Assembly (NCBI RefSeq): GCF_034190915.1 | Contig: NW_026947493.1 | Span: forward strand, 44,324,501-44,388,500 | Source: Cavia porcellus | Taxonomy: Eukaryota; Chordata; Mammalia; Rodentia; Caviidae | Length of the DNA stretch: 64,000 bases | Direction of reading: 5' to 3' | Shown: piece by piece, positions 21,605 to 33,612 of the stretch | Position numbering within the stretch: the first letter of the stretch is position 1 | How the letters are laid out: each line of letters starts with the position of its first letter | Made by a program: the position numbers and the translations under genes | Notes under the pieces: generated by a model | The model's input: the letters and a program-made list of their open reading frames with translations, nothing else | The model's database searches: none | What the model was told of the DNA's origin: nothing

Positions 21605-23955
21605 GGACTTCCGGGAGAACATGGTGGATAGATAGCAGCAGCTATGGAGGCTCTCTGAGATAACTCACTTAGAATCCAGGAATGGGGTGGTGTGAGGAGT
21701 TCTAAGCAAGGGGAGATATACCCTGGCAACCAAGGAAGGAACTAAGCTAAGAGAAACCAACTGGAACCTCGGTGCTATAACAGGAACAGATAAAATCTCA
21801 GCACCAAAGCTGGAAACTGTACCATTGGAAGCCGTGATTGGAATTTCCTGCTACCGCTGCTGCATCCAAATTGGCAGGGCAGGGAGAGAGACGCACGAAA
21901 ATCGGCGAACGGAGTTGAGAATGGGACTGGTAGGGAGCCCTGCATCGACCTGTGGTGAAGGAGTGGAACAGGGATCCTTCCATAGAGTAGGAGGCTTCAG
22001 CAAAGGACATACTGGGACTGGGCAGACTTGCCAGAACAGGACTCTGCAGTGACATTAGCCGCATATTCCCCTCTCAAGTGGGATTGGTGGGGAGTGCCTG
22101 GCCTGGGTGTTGCTGCTGATTAAGACACAGTAGGCTATCCCAAACCAGGTCCCAGCGCCTGGAGGTGCACTTTAGTAGTGAAGCCTTCGGTAGGTTGACC
22201 TGAAGGGGCGGGCCCAGCAGAAGCTGCCCAGGTCTGTGTCTCCCTAGTACACTGCAGTGGGAGGGAACACCTAGCTGGTGCAATTCAAACAAACTGTAAC
22301 AGACAAAGAGAAAAGAAGTGGGCATCCTATGTTCACTTGTATGGAAGGAACAAAAAGTATGGGAAGAGGAAGCAACAAGAAAGGGTCCTCAGTCCCCAAT
22401 CCTGAGAACACTGATCCAGGAAAGGTGAATGCAAAGGAGAATGAGGAAAGAAAACATGCAATATCAGACATAGCACCAATACACATAAAGTGTTATCTCC
22501 AGAGCCTCACAGACGAGTTCAAAAGAGAAGTATTTTACGAAATAACGCAAGATATAAGTAGAATAGTTAGAGAAATGCTAAGCACCGCCCAAGAAAAAAC
22601 AGATGGTGGAATGGAAGAACAGAAAAAAAGGGGAGAATTGTTTGATGGAGAAATAGAGAAAACATAGACTATGTGAAGCAGGTTCAAAAAGATTACCAGG
22701 AAACTAAAAACTCTATCAAAAGCTAGCATAACAGCTTGAAAGAAACTAAGGATAGGTTATCTGAACTAGAGAGCAGATTTGTAATGTGGGAGCATGAAAT
22801 AAAAAACTTTTTAAAAATAACAAGAAAACAAACAGCAATAATACAAAGGCTAGAAGATGATAAGAGGATCTATAATTTAAGAATTAAGAACATAAAAGAA
22901 GAAGTAGGGACACAAACAAATGGACTACAAAAGCTATTCACAGAAATAATCCAAGAGAATTTCCCTAATTTAGCAAAAGGTAAAGATACTCAGATGTATG
23001 AGGCATACAGGACCCCAGTCACCTACAACGCAAACAGAGCTACACCCAGGCATATAATAATCAAAATTCCAGAAATCCAATATAAGAACAGAATATTAAA
23101 AGCCATCAGACACAAGAAACAGATCACTTACAAGGGAACACTCATAAGAATTACAGCAGACTTCTCGACACAAACCAAATCATGAAGAGCATGGGGGAAA
23201 TAATTCAAGCTTTGAAAGATAATAACCTCTAGCCAAGATTGATATATCCTGCACAACTGTACCTAGAAATTGATGGAAAAACAAGGTGCTTCCAGGATAA
23301 AGAGGAACTAGGGGAATGTGCAACCACCAATTCAACTCTACAGAGAATACTGCAGGATATTCTAAAAAAGGAAAATACCAAGATTCCAGAAACAGTGGCA
23401 GAGAGGCCATAATGAATGGAGCAGAAAGTGAAATGAAGAAGACAAACTGACAACAAATGACAGAAAAAGAGCTCAACAGAAATGAGGCAGAGAAGATTGG
23501 ATGGTAGTAACAGCTATTTTGGAGAAAACAAGACATTATAATAGCTAGTGCTGATTTAGTATCAACTTGTTTTGAAGTCCCATCAAGCTTTTATTCTTCT
23601 GTCTCCATCAGTCTTAACAGGTTGCATCTTATTGGATTTTATTATATGTGATAATATAAGCAAAAAAATTTTATGGACAAGGAGATTATACAGAAACCAT
23701 TGTTCATTTTCTGATACTTGGTTCTAAATACCCTGTAATACTGTCATTCTCTTGAATGGTTTTACATTGTCTTCATATGTTTGGTGCTACAGTATACAAA
23801 GTTATACTCAAAGATTTCAAGGAAAGAAGCACTATGGTAACTACTTTCATGTCAGGATATCTTGTGGTGAAACACTATTTTGCTTAAATGGATATGCTTT
23901 GACCTGCACTGGTTTGTTGTTATGCCCTCTTTTATCTCAATCTCCTTTTTTTAAT
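21605..23955 (+). mobile_element. ORF2-less L1 (half-L1 / HAL1-like)
   Basis: Order on the + strand: an L1-type 5' UTR starting near ACTTCCGGGAGAACATGGTG (21608); an ORF1 region (22278 to about 23410); about 80 bp of spacer; then, from about 23490, an L1 3' UTR. The 3' UTR identity is shown by the clear match of 23490-23950 to the reverse complement of 24545-25010, which follows a genuine ORF2 end on the - strand. No endonuclease or reverse-transcriptase sequence lies between ORF1 and the 3' UTR. At about 2.35 kb this is the half-L1 layout. It depends on other L1 copies for reverse transcriptase and is not intact. Confidence 0.75.
22278..23415 (+). pseudogene. L1 ORF1p (RNA-binding chaperone), frame-broken
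   Basis: L1 ORF1p coats L1 RNA as trimers. Three blocks are seen. 22278-22667 is the variable N-terminal part, ending at a stop. 22736-23185 is a coiled-coil-like stretch rich in E, K, L and I, followed by the RRM and start of the C-terminal domain, with the hallmarks QTNGLQKLF, ENFPNLAKG, PRHIIIKIP and ITYKGTLIRITADFS. A shifted frame from about 23188 to 23410 continues the C-terminal domain (IIQALKDNN, PRLIYPAQLYLEIDG, LQRILQDIL) and contains one in-frame TAG near 23231. Ends at TAATGA near 23410. The two frame breaks and the stop make it non-functional here. Confidence 0.85.
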
Positions 23956-24229
23956 TATTTACTTTTTTATTTTTATCACTTTATTTATTAATATTAAGAA
24001 GAAAAGGTAAAACAAATTTTCACAACAAAATAATGAAAAAGTAACAATTGTTAATAAATTACACAACATTATCTTTAGTCACTCAAGTACAAAATATGGG
24101 CATAAAAATTACTTCAATCAATATTAGCACAAACTTTCCTATTCAGTGAACTAAGTGACACTAATGGTATAACTAACTTGCACTTTTTTTCTTTTCCCTT
24201 CTATCCTTTCTCTTTTCTCCTATCTTAGT

Positions 24230-24510
24230 TTCTTTTTTTTATTAAATAGTTTCCTTCCATTTCACAGTGACTATTGTATATTTTGAACCTTACGGTTTCA
24301 CACATGTCACTGTGGTGTGATGTTTTTCAATCAGTCTGGGAAGATACACAAAAGGGGAATACCTGGGTTGAATGGGACCTCTAATCCTAATTTTTTGAGG
24401 AATCTCCACACTGATTTCCACAGTGTTTATACTAATCTACTCTCTAACCAACAGTTGTAAAGGGTTTCTTTTTCCCTACAGAACCAGGAGCATTTTTTAT
24501 TAGTTGATAT
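24230..24510 (-). mobile_element. Older L1 ORF2-end fragment, antisense
   Basis: TTTTTTGAGGAATCTCCACA, CTGATTTCCACAGTG and CCAACAGTTGTAAAGGGTTT correspond to the same ORF2 segment found at 25440-25530, with many more substitutions. The neighbouring L1 at 24525-25600 apparently inserted into or next to it. Confidence 0.65.
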
Positions 24511-24524
24511 TTTTTTAAATTAAA

Positions 24525-25600
24525 TGATTTTTTAATGAATAAGGGAGAGGATGAGATAAAAGGGGGCATAACAACATAACAATACAGGTTAAAGCATAAC
24601 ACTTTCAGCAATCTAGTGCTTCACCACCAAATAACCTGACTTAATAGTAGTTACCATAGAGTCTTTTTCTTTGAAATATTTGAATATAACTTCATATGCT
24701 GTAGCATCAAATATATCAAGACTGTGTAACACCATTCAAGTGGATGAAAGCATTGTAGAGTATTTAGAACCAGCTAACAGAAAAAAAAAATGATCAATGG
24801 TTTCAATATTATCTCTTTGCCTATAGCAATTTTGTTTATACTACCACATACGATAAAGTCCACCAAGTTACAACATAATAAAATCAATGGAGACAGAAGA
24901 ACCATAGTTTGGTACGGCTTTAAGACAAGATGTTATTAAATCAGCACTAGCTGTTATTATGTCTTATTTTCTTCAAAGTGGCTGTTCATTGCATCATCGG
25001 CCATGATATCAAACAGTCCAGAATAAAGCCATTCCAAGTAATGAGTGAGAATTTTATAAGGCTTCAAGGCCATATAATGGAGAATCATGGTTATTGCATA
25101 CTTTTATATATTTGATTCATTTCCTACACTAGGGAATCTATTTGGAGTTCACAGATGTGAGTTTGATTTAGTTCACTTATGAGTATGGTTTCAAGCTGTG
25201 CCCATTTATTGATAAATACCTCAATGTGATCCTTCTTTATAGCTGAGTAGTACTCCATTATGTAGAAGTACCACAGTTTTTTTATCCATTCCTCGGTTGA
25301 TGGACATTTGGGTTGTTTCCATGATCTAGCAATTACAAATTGCACTGCTATAAACATAGGTGCGCATATATCACTTTGGTATGATGCTTTCAGTTCTTCT
25401 GGGAAGATGCCTAGTAGTGGAATAGCGGGAACACATGGGACTTCCAATCCCAGCTTTTTGAGAAATCTCCAGACTGACCTCCACAAAGGTTGTACCAATC
25501 TACACTCCCACCAACAGTGTAGGAGAGTTCCTTTTTCCCCACAGCCTCTCCAGCATTTGTTGTTGTTGGTTTTCTTGTATTTTTATCTTTTTAATTAAGG
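24525..25600 (-). mobile_element. 5'-truncated L1, antisense
   Basis: It contains the end of ORF2 (25124-25498) and about 600 bp of 3' UTR running left to an A-rich end near 24510-24540. Its 5' truncation lies near 25595. Confidence 0.8.
25124..25498 (-). pseudogene. L1 ORF2p C-terminal segment
   Basis: A 124-codon open frame carries the conserved C-terminal end of L1 ORF2p: [62 protein letters not shown] and IKKD. It lacks the endonuclease and reverse-transcriptase domains because the copy is truncated upstream. It is well preserved and fairly recent compared with the other L1 pieces. Confidence 0.88.
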
Positions 25601-25639
25601 AAAAAATAAATGAAAAATAGCAGTATACATTATAGTAAC

Positions 25640-26080
25640 CCACTTTGATTTTCTATTAACTTGATTTGAAACCGTGTATTGCCCTCACCATCTTGTTTTG
25701 AGTGATTTTCCCCTATTCTGCTTTGCTTGATAGTACCAAGTTCGAAAGTATAGGCAACAACTGTGAAGACAATAAGATTTATTATGACGCCCATTCTGGT
25801 TGACTATTACCTTCTTTTAAAGTCCTGTAATGTCTCCAATGTTTTGGTTTTGATCTTCACTGTTTTGCTCAATTTTATTATAACTGTTGATATAAGCAAT
25901 TCTTTTTAATGTAGCAAGAGGCAGTATGGTAACCATTGTTGATCACCTTGTATTTTGTTTTTACATTATCTATTATGTCCATCCTTTTGATTTGACTGAC
26001 TCTGTTCTGTTATGTCACATTTGGTTTTACTGTCTTCAAAAAAAAAGTAATAAGAACTGTGGGAATAATAAAACCCAAAA
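25640..26080 (+). mobile_element. L1 3' UTR fragment, sense
   Basis: TGTCTCCAATGTTTTGG, a TTTTATTATAACTGTTGATA block, then ATAAGCAATTC and GTATGGTAACCATTGTTGAT follow, in order, the 3' UTR seen at 23600-23710 and (reversed) at 24780-24900. It ends in an A run at about 26038-26047. No ORF2 part is attached on this strand. Confidence 0.55.
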
Positions 26081-27280
26081 TGTGTAATTGTCATTATACA
26101 AAAGAAAGGAAAAGAAAGTGCTCTAAAGGATATAACTGCATATATATTTAAGTGTATAAGATAATAACCTTATTACTGAGTTTTGTTGGATCACTGAACA
26201 AAATTGTTTGCAGTCTCACTGTTTGAAAGTCCCCTTTATATAGCTTTAATTTTGTAACTTGAACAACTATTCCTAAGATAACAATATGTAATATATTAAC
26301 TAGTGATTTCCTACTGTTTATTCTTTCTGAAATTCTGTATAACTTGTACCCTTTTTGGTTTTTTTTTCTTCTTAAATAAAATTTTTTTTAAAAGTGTATG
26401 CCTGAGCATGCTTAGGAATGTGTCTGCCCCTAAAGCACTTTCCTACAAGAATACATGATGTAGGCTCCCTGAATACAATCTCCATGTGTTTGTTCCTCAG
26501 AAAAAGCATTGCTTTGACAATAACTCTAGTAATCCATTTATAGGTAATCTTTTCCACTCTTTGATCTGTCTGTTGTACTTTTTGTTGTTGCACTTTCTCT
26601 ATGGAACTAATTCTCTTGTTCCTCCACATCTATGCATATGGACACATGTTTAAGTATATTTATACATGTCATTACTAAGGTATGAAGATACCACCAGTTT
26701 TAGTTTTCTTTTTTTGGCTGTTATCAATTCTTTTATATAAATGTCTCATTGACCCCTGTATTATATACATTTGAATCTTCTAGTTAAAAATGATCAATAC
26801 AGCTGGCTCCACGTTTTTCTTTAACATCTTCAAACTGCTCCTATTTGATAACAGTGAAAGGAAAAAGATGTCATGAAGAGAGTGAAAGAGAAATGTGCCA
26901 AAGAAAAGCTTCACCAAATTTTTGCAAGATAAAAAGAGGATGGAAGCTAGGAAAAGAAATAAAGCAAGTGCTAGAATAGAGAAAGAGCGAGCAAGAAGCT
27001 GAAGCAGGGGAGAGTTGGAAATGTCAAGGTAACAAAATTGAAAAGCTTATCTGCAGAGTACCTTAGTGCAGTCTTCCTGACATGCTTGACTGAATCATCC
27101 ATCACCAATAGACACTAAAGATCCTTCTCTAATAAAATCCAGTATCTCCATAGGCAGAATTAGAACTTCTGGTGCCAACATCTCAAAGTGAAGTTCTCCC
27201 AACATGGAAGCCACGATCTTTGAGGCTAAAGTTCAGTCTCTGACTGTTTCTATTACAAGATTCATTTTACTAGAGAAGCC

Positions 27281-27282
<2 letters not shown>
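26081..27282. other. Intergenic DNA, nothing recognised
   Basis: AT-rich and unassigned; the 85-codon frame at 26372-26629 (- strand) has no known motif. Confidence 0.5.

Positions 27283-27323
<41 letters not shown>
27283..27323. repeat. (AC)n microsatellite
   Basis: An uninterrupted AC run of about 41 bp. Confidence 0.97.
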
Positions 27324-27325
<2 letters not shown>

Positions 27326-27579
27326 GTGTTCTTAGTCAGCCTTTTTGTCAATGTCAGAGACCAAGCAGGAAAGAGGTCCAACGAGAAAATAGAAATGATT
27401 CTATTCCTTTCTTAAATAGAACAATGTCCAAAGACGATCAACATTATAAAAAAAAAAAGACACAATTAAAAACAAGAACAACTATCTACAGAAGAAACAC
27501 CATGTGAGAGAAAAAAAAACTGAGTAGGTAGTGGTCCCCAAATAGGAAAACAATGCTATAAGGAAAGACAGATTGGGAA

Positions 27580-27905
27580 TTGTGTCAGTCAGCTCTGCAT
27601 TACCACAACAAATACCTGAGATTAGCCAGTTTACAAAAAGAAGAGATTTACCTTTATCACAGTTATGGAGATTCCAGTCCATGATTGTTGATTTGGTTGC
27701 TTTTAGGTCTGTGATAAGCCAGTAAACTGTAGGAAGCACATGATAGAGCAAGACTTCATGGTTAGGAAGTCAAAGAGAGAAAAGAAGGGAGTAGGTTTCT
27801 GTGGTTCCCTTGCAGGACATGCTCACAATGACCCGAAGAACTCATACTAGGCCCCACATTCTAAAGGTTCCACCAATTTCCTGTGGCAGTATGACCAAGC
27901 CTTTA
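27580..27905 (-). repeat. MST-like MaLR LTR, antisense
   Basis: On the + strand: GTGTCAGTCAGCTCTGCATT, ACAACAAATACCTGAGATTA, a GTTATGGAGATTCCAGTCCA block, CAATGACCCGAAGAACTCAT and ACTAGGCCCCACATTCTAAA, followed by GGTTCCACCA. This is the reversed MaLR order. Non-coding. Confidence 0.65.
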
Positions 27906-28339
27906 CTAATACTGACCTGTGGTGGACTTGCCAGATACATATGATAACATGGATTGAATGATAACATTTGCGACATGTGTAACTGTAAATCAAATAAAAT
28001 ATGCAAAGAATGGTTAGACTATGAATTAAGTCTTTTGCAATAGAGGAAAAAACGGAAAAGAAATTGAACAAAACAAATGTAACAGAAACAAAACAAAACA
28101 AAGTGGTTGAACACTTGAGATAAACAATAATTTTGGGAAGTTCAACTTTAATAATAAAAGGACTAGAAAATTGGGTATATGGTGACAGAGGGGGAGAAAT
28201 TTTTAAAAAAAGAATAGAAAACATTTACTCAAAGATCAGAAATGATTTTTTCCAAAAAATCTATTAGATTGTTAGAAAATAATGAAGGAAGACTCATGTG
28301 TAAATATAGTCTTTAAATCCTTTTTGTCAGAACCCAAAA

Positions 28340-28620
28340 GGAAAGAGAAAATTACTAAACATTTTTGGACAGACAAAATAGATGCTCTACAAAAGATAGT
28401 CAAGCCAGCATTAACTTTCATAGCCAACACTTAATGGTAGAAAAAATGAACAATGCATTCAAAATTATCATGGGTAATGATTTTGACCTAACGTTCTCAC
28501 ACAATTAGATTACAATAGTAAATAATCATATTTTAGGCACATTAGAATTCATAATTTGTGTTCCATGTACCCTTTTTAAGGAAGCTATTTGAGATAAAAT
28601 ACAGCAAAATGAGTATAGAT
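28340..28620 (+). mobile_element. Ancient HAL1/L1 ORF1-end relic
   Basis: GCATTCAAAATTATCATGGG, AATGATTTTGACCTAACGTT and CCATGTACCCTTTTTAAGGA follow the 3' end of old mammalian HAL1 ORF1 sequences, as I recall them. Frames are destroyed. Confidence 0.5.
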
Positions 28621-28629
28621 ATGAATTGT

Positions 28630-28945
28630 TCTTAGTTGAATTATGTCCCCTCAAAAGATATTGATGTCCTAACCCCCACTACCTATGAATGCTATTTTAT
28701 TTTGAAGAAGGTCTTTGCAAAATTTCAGTTAAGATCAGATAGGGGAGAGTGAATTCAATATGACAGTGTCTTAATTAAAAATAAGAACTTGAACTTGGAG
28801 ACATGCATAAAAAGAGAGAAGATGATGTAAAGGCAAAGGGAGATCACTATCTGTAAATAATAAAAGGTAGACACCTTGATCTTACTTTAATCTTCAGAAT
28901 TGTGAGATGATAGTGCTTTGTTATGGCCACTTGGGGGAATTAATA
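28630..28945 (+). repeat. MLT1-like LTR, sense
   Basis: GAATTATGTCCCCTCAAAAG, ATGTCCTAACCCCCACTACC, GACACCTTGATCTTACTTTA and TTTGTTATGGCCAC follow the sense order of MLT1-type LTRs. Old and non-coding. Confidence 0.65.
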
Positions 28946-29554
28946 CATCAAGAAAATTATTTCTGAAACAAGAAATGATGGAAATTCCTAATAGGCCTTG
29001 GGAAAATAATACTAAAATGACAGTTAACTCTTATAATCTGAGGTAATCATTCTAGCTTGGGTGTGAAATCAGAAAGCTCAGAGAAAGGAAAGACCAAGTG
29101 AACCCAAAAAACAAAATCTAGCCTAAGAGGCTAGGTAATGTTATGACTTTGAGAAGAAAGGATATATTTTTTTCCATTTAGCATTGCCACTAAAAATAGA
29201 AAACAAAAACAAAACAACCTGCTTGTTGTTATTAAAATCATGCTTCCAATAATAAAGGAAAGCAAGGGATGTAATGCATGCTTTTTCAACACTTGATGGT
29301 GCGCTATGAAACAGAAACCTATTGACTGTTGAGGAAAACACAGTAAATAACACAAGGTAAACACTGTCAAATCTAACAATAAAAAGCTAAAAAATAGGTA
29401 GCTCAGAAGGTCAAAGTACAAGGTGGTGAGAGGCAAAGAGGGTAGAGTTACTAATGGTCTCATGTAATACAGTGAGTAGTCCCAAGAAGTTGTCTAAATT
29501 ATGTATTAGTTATGTTATGTGTTGGTACTCTTCATGATTATTAATGTGAGAATT
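28946..29554. other. Intergenic DNA, nothing recognised
   Basis: No gene; overlapping - strand frames at 29131-29463 are in two phases and lack motifs. Confidence 0.5.
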
Positions 29555-30480
29555 TAAATCATGAATACAGAAATGGATACAACCTCACTCAACTTGCTGA
29601 TTGACATTTATGAAAAACCTACATTTAGAAGGTTTGATGGTGAGAAACTATATGCCTTCTCCTCAATATTAGCAACAAGGCAACTATGCTCATTCCCAGG
29701 TTTTCTATTGAACACCTACTGGAAACCTCAGCAGTTGCAAGAAGATAAGAACAAGAAGTAAAAATTATATAGTTTGCAAGGAAAAAAACTAGCTTCTTTA
29801 ATAGCTGACATGTTTGTCTACCTATAAAATTTCTTCTAAAACCAACACTAATAAAATCTCTAGAACTACTAAGGATAGTGAGTTTGCAGTATAGAAGGTT
29901 AATACAGAAAAGTAAATTTCTTTCTACTATATTAGCAATGAACAATTGGAATTTAAAATCAAGAACATGAGTCTATTTGGAGTAGCATACCATAAGAAAG
30001 AAAAATAGAAATTCTTCAGATATAAATCTAGCAAAATACACAAATCTATAAGTGGAAAATACAAAAACACTAATGAAAAGGATGAAAGTGAAATTAAATA
30101 AACATAGAAATATTCCATGATACTGGCTAGGAAAGGTTGTTGTCAAGATATTAGTTCTTCCCAACTTGAGATTCAATGCAATCTCAGAATCACTGTGAAG
30201 CATTTTGCACATGTCAACAAACTGATCGAAAGCTTACATGCAGTGGCAACAGACTCATTACAGCTAACACACTATGGAAAAAGAACGGTGTTGGAGTGCT
30301 AATAGTACCTGACTTCAAGACTTACCATTAGGCTTCCCATACAGGTGAACAATAGTTAAAAACAGTGTGTTATTTACAAAAGAATGGAAAATAGATCGAA
30401 GAACAGAGTAGAGATCCAGAAATAAACCCAAATATAGTCAACAGATAGTGCAATAGCAATTGACAAGAAAAGGAGAGAAA
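29555..30480 (+). pseudogene. Old L1 ORF2 (reverse transcriptase region), decayed
   Basis: The frame at 29561-29761 keeps the L1 pattern NLLIDIYEKPTF followed by a GEKLYAF-like stretch and TRQ, which is the reverse-transcriptase palm region where a GEKL and a TRQGCPLS-type motif are expected. Here the TRQ segment is altered. Further on, 30010-30200 preserves the thumb region at nucleotide level (GGAAAATACAAAAACACTAA, AGATTCAATGCAATCTC). Stops and indels throughout. Confidence 0.7.
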
Positions 30481-30809
30481 AGGACAGGAAAGAAAGAGAA
30501 AAAAGTCTAGATATACCTTTCACGTATGAAAAGGCTTTCAACCACCTAATTTCAATTATATGACATTCTAAAAAAACAAAGGAGTCATAAAAAGGGAGTC
30601 ATAAAAAGATCAGTGGTTGTAAGAGGTTTGGAGAGAGGCAAGAAGGGAAGAATGAAAAATGGAGCAGGAGATGTTTAGGGCAGTGCAGCCAGTGTGGAAG
30701 TAATCTAATGATACATTTCATTACACAGTTGTCAAAACTCACAGAATGTACAACACAAAAATTCTAATATAAACTATGGACTTTAGTTAGTAATGTAGTG
30801 CAGCAGTAT

Positions 30810-31205
30810 TAGTTCATTGTGATGGCTTAAAAACAGTTTGTCCTTCCAAATTAATTTAGTAGTTTAACACCCAAAATCATGTTAATAGTATTAAGAAGGA
30901 AGGCACTCAATCCCAGTATGGTGGTATTTAGAGGTAGGGCATTTAGGGAGTGAGTACACAAATTATGTCATTAGGATTAAATCCGCCTAATTAAATCTTG
31001 GCGCTTCTATAAGTAGAGGGAGAGAGAACACACACAAAGATACATATGTATTCCTGCCATGATATGATAAAACCAAAAGGGATCCCTCTTCAGAATCTGC
31101 ATGTTTTTTGAACTTGTACCCTCCAAAACTATAAATCAAAAGAGATTTTTTATAAATTAGTTTGGAGTATTTTGTTGTAATAACACAAAGCTGACTAATA
31201 AACTC
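30810..31205 (+). repeat. MST-like MaLR LTR, sense
   Basis: GATGGCTTAAAAACAGTTTG, AACACCCAAAATCATGTTAA, GGTATTTAGAGGTAGGGCAT, GTCATTAGGATTAAATCCGC, CTATAAGTAGAGGGAGAGAG, then GAACTTGTACCCTCCAAAAC and CTGACTAATAAA. Complete MaLR LTR order, diverged. Confidence 0.65.
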
Positions 31206-32774
31206 ATCATTTCTAGCAAACCACACTCATGCAAAATGTTAGTAATAGGAACTGTAAGGTGAGTTATATGGAGGATATATAGATGCATGATTTTTCCACT
31301 CAGTTGTTCTGCAAGCTTAAAATTTCTCAAACAATAAAATTTAATACTTTGTAAAACATATAAAAGCTATTTCATGTAGTTTGATTTCATAATTGCATAA
31401 TATCTGAAATATTTGAGAAAAAGAGATCTTACTTACAGAAGGAAGATCTAATACGTAAAATATTGATACTAAACCTATTTTTGTAGTTTGGTAGCTGTGA
31501 TATCTTCCTGAATTTATTATCTTGTCTTTCTTTCACTTTGGTTTTCATAATTGATTTCAGAATAGAATAGATGGGTTTGATTAAGTGATCAGCATAGTTT
31601 AGGTGAAATGAGTGATACTTCTTTGACAACACAATTAAATAACTATGATATTTTTATTTGTTCCTTTGTTCTAAATAGGTTCACATTTTTCTGTTGATAT
31701 TTTACATAAAGAACTCTGTTCTCTGAGGCAACTAAAAGTAATTTACACTGGCTTCTCTAATTCTATGAATGAATACAGGAGGAACAAAAAGTCAAATCAG
31801 ACTTACCCTTATTTAAAAATGCAATAATTAAGCTCTGGGACACCAACAGAATTCTAGTACTTTCTATTCTTCTACCCATTCATTTACATACTGTCTTTGA
31901 ATGTTGAACTGTAATTGCACATCAAGTTCTAGAGAGGATATGTCTTTATTCAATATATTACAGTCTAGAGAGAATCTAGTCAATTGATCTGCAATTATGA
32001 TGAAGTATAATTGGTATTTTGATATGGAAAGAACTGTTATACACTATGAAGTTTGGCATTTTAAGAATTTTGTTAAGTGCCCTAGTCAGGCTGGTGGAGT
32101 AATACAGAATGAAGCCAGGAAGCTTGGGTCATAGATAATATTTGCTTTTTCCTGAAGAATTTTTTAAAGTAGGACCAGATTCCTTGTATATTTTAGAAAA
32201 AATTCTCTTAATGTGTTTTCTTTTTCTTGATGACGATAGAAACAGTTCTACAAATGCTTAGACTAACCTCATAGAGCCTAGGAGTGAATATCCTTCTTCC
32301 CTCCTGGTTGAAATCTTATCTATGTAAAACTTCTAGGCACTTATGGATGAGCAACATGGAAATATGGGGACAAATTAATGCCTAGTGGGACAATCCTTGA
32401 TCACTTGGGAGTAGGAGATGATGAATGGACACCAAGAAAAATGAGTTAAAAGAAGGCCTAAGTTTAAACTCCAAAGAACATCACCTCTTAGAAAAAGATT
32501 AGAAAGATGCAAGGAAAGGCCAGAGATATCAAGAGAAAATTATAAAAATGATGTCACAGGAAGCAGAACAAGAAAGCTTTGCTTGGATCAAAAATAGTCA
32601 CCTCTGTCATATTCTGTAGGAAGTTCATATAGACTTAGGCATAGAAAGCATCCTTTATAAATAGAAATATAAGGATATTAGTGACAAGATCAATGTCATT
32701 GAAGTCATGGAACAGTAGTCTTATATTGGACATGTAAAGAAAGATTAGGAGATAAGGTAGTAAAGAAAATATAT
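31206..32774. other. Intergenic DNA, nothing recognised
   Basis: AT-rich, without a supported gene or a nameable repeat. Confidence 0.5.
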
Positions 32775-33115
32775 TAGTTTTTTATTATTACAAATTTGGT
32801 GTTTTATGCAACACATATTTATTTATTATATAGTTCTGAAAGTTATTTATCATATAGTTCTGAAAGTTAGAAGTCCATTGTGGGTTTAATGGGTTAAAAT
32901 AAACAGTTCACAGGGCTGAATTTCTCCTAGGGTTTCTAAGTAACAGATCCTTTACCTTTTGCAGCTCCGATAGCCTGCCTAGGAACCTTGATTTATGGGC
33001 CCCTTCCTTCTTTTTCAAATCTGTTATTTATGAAATGTATGTTATACTCCTTTAAGCACTACAGTTCTAAAATCCTTATAGTCATCATAGGATAGAATTA
33101 ATTAATGGTCCAGAA
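32775..33115 (-). repeat. Decayed MaLR-type LTR, antisense
   Basis: A block with TTTATTTATTATATAGTTCTG (the usual TTTATT...AGTTCTGGAGG position), then AGAAGTCCATTGTGGG and GAACCCACTCTCC. It contains a short duplication of TATAGTTCTGAAAGTTA (about 32838 and 32862). Confidence 0.4.
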
Positions 33116-33529
33116 CCCACTCTCCTTGTTATGACTAAATAGCCAACAAAATCAAGCTCAAATAATTGAGGGATTAAACACGAATTATAAACTAAATTAA
33201 GACATATTCTCCAAACTACTTTTCTTAAGACTCTTAAATGTGTGTTATTATATTTTCAATGTATTTGTAATATTTTTCTATATCAATATAATGTAGGATT
33301 GTCCATAGCAGGCCAGAACAATAAAGAAAATGACAGAGTCAGTTTTATTTGTGGATAAAAAAGTTTGACTCATAGTTCTCTAACAAAGTGGTCATGGAAA
33401 CTTTTGAGCTAAATCTTCTACTTATCTTCAGCATAAAGTTTTACCAACAATTACTCTTTTGGGGAAATAATAATATTGAAATGGTAAAGAGGTTAAAATG
33501 ACCTTTCACTCTGTAATATGTCCAGGAAG
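33116..33529. other. Intergenic DNA, nothing recognised
   Basis: AT-rich; nothing seen. Confidence 0.5.
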
Positions 33530-33535
33530 TGGGTT

Positions 33536-33612
33536 TTTTGTTTTTGTTTTTGTTTTTTGTTTTGTTTTGTTTTTGTGGTTGTTGTTAGTTTGTTTGTTTG
33601 TTTGTTTGTTTT
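33536..33612. repeat. (TTTTTG)n / (TTTG)n simple repeat
   Basis: T-rich low-complexity run that changes from T5G to T3G units. Confidence 0.9.

Noticed and set aside
22278..22486. - strand frames antisense to the L1 ORF1 region
   Set aside because: Shadows of ORF1; the + strand has the recognisable ORF1p domains.
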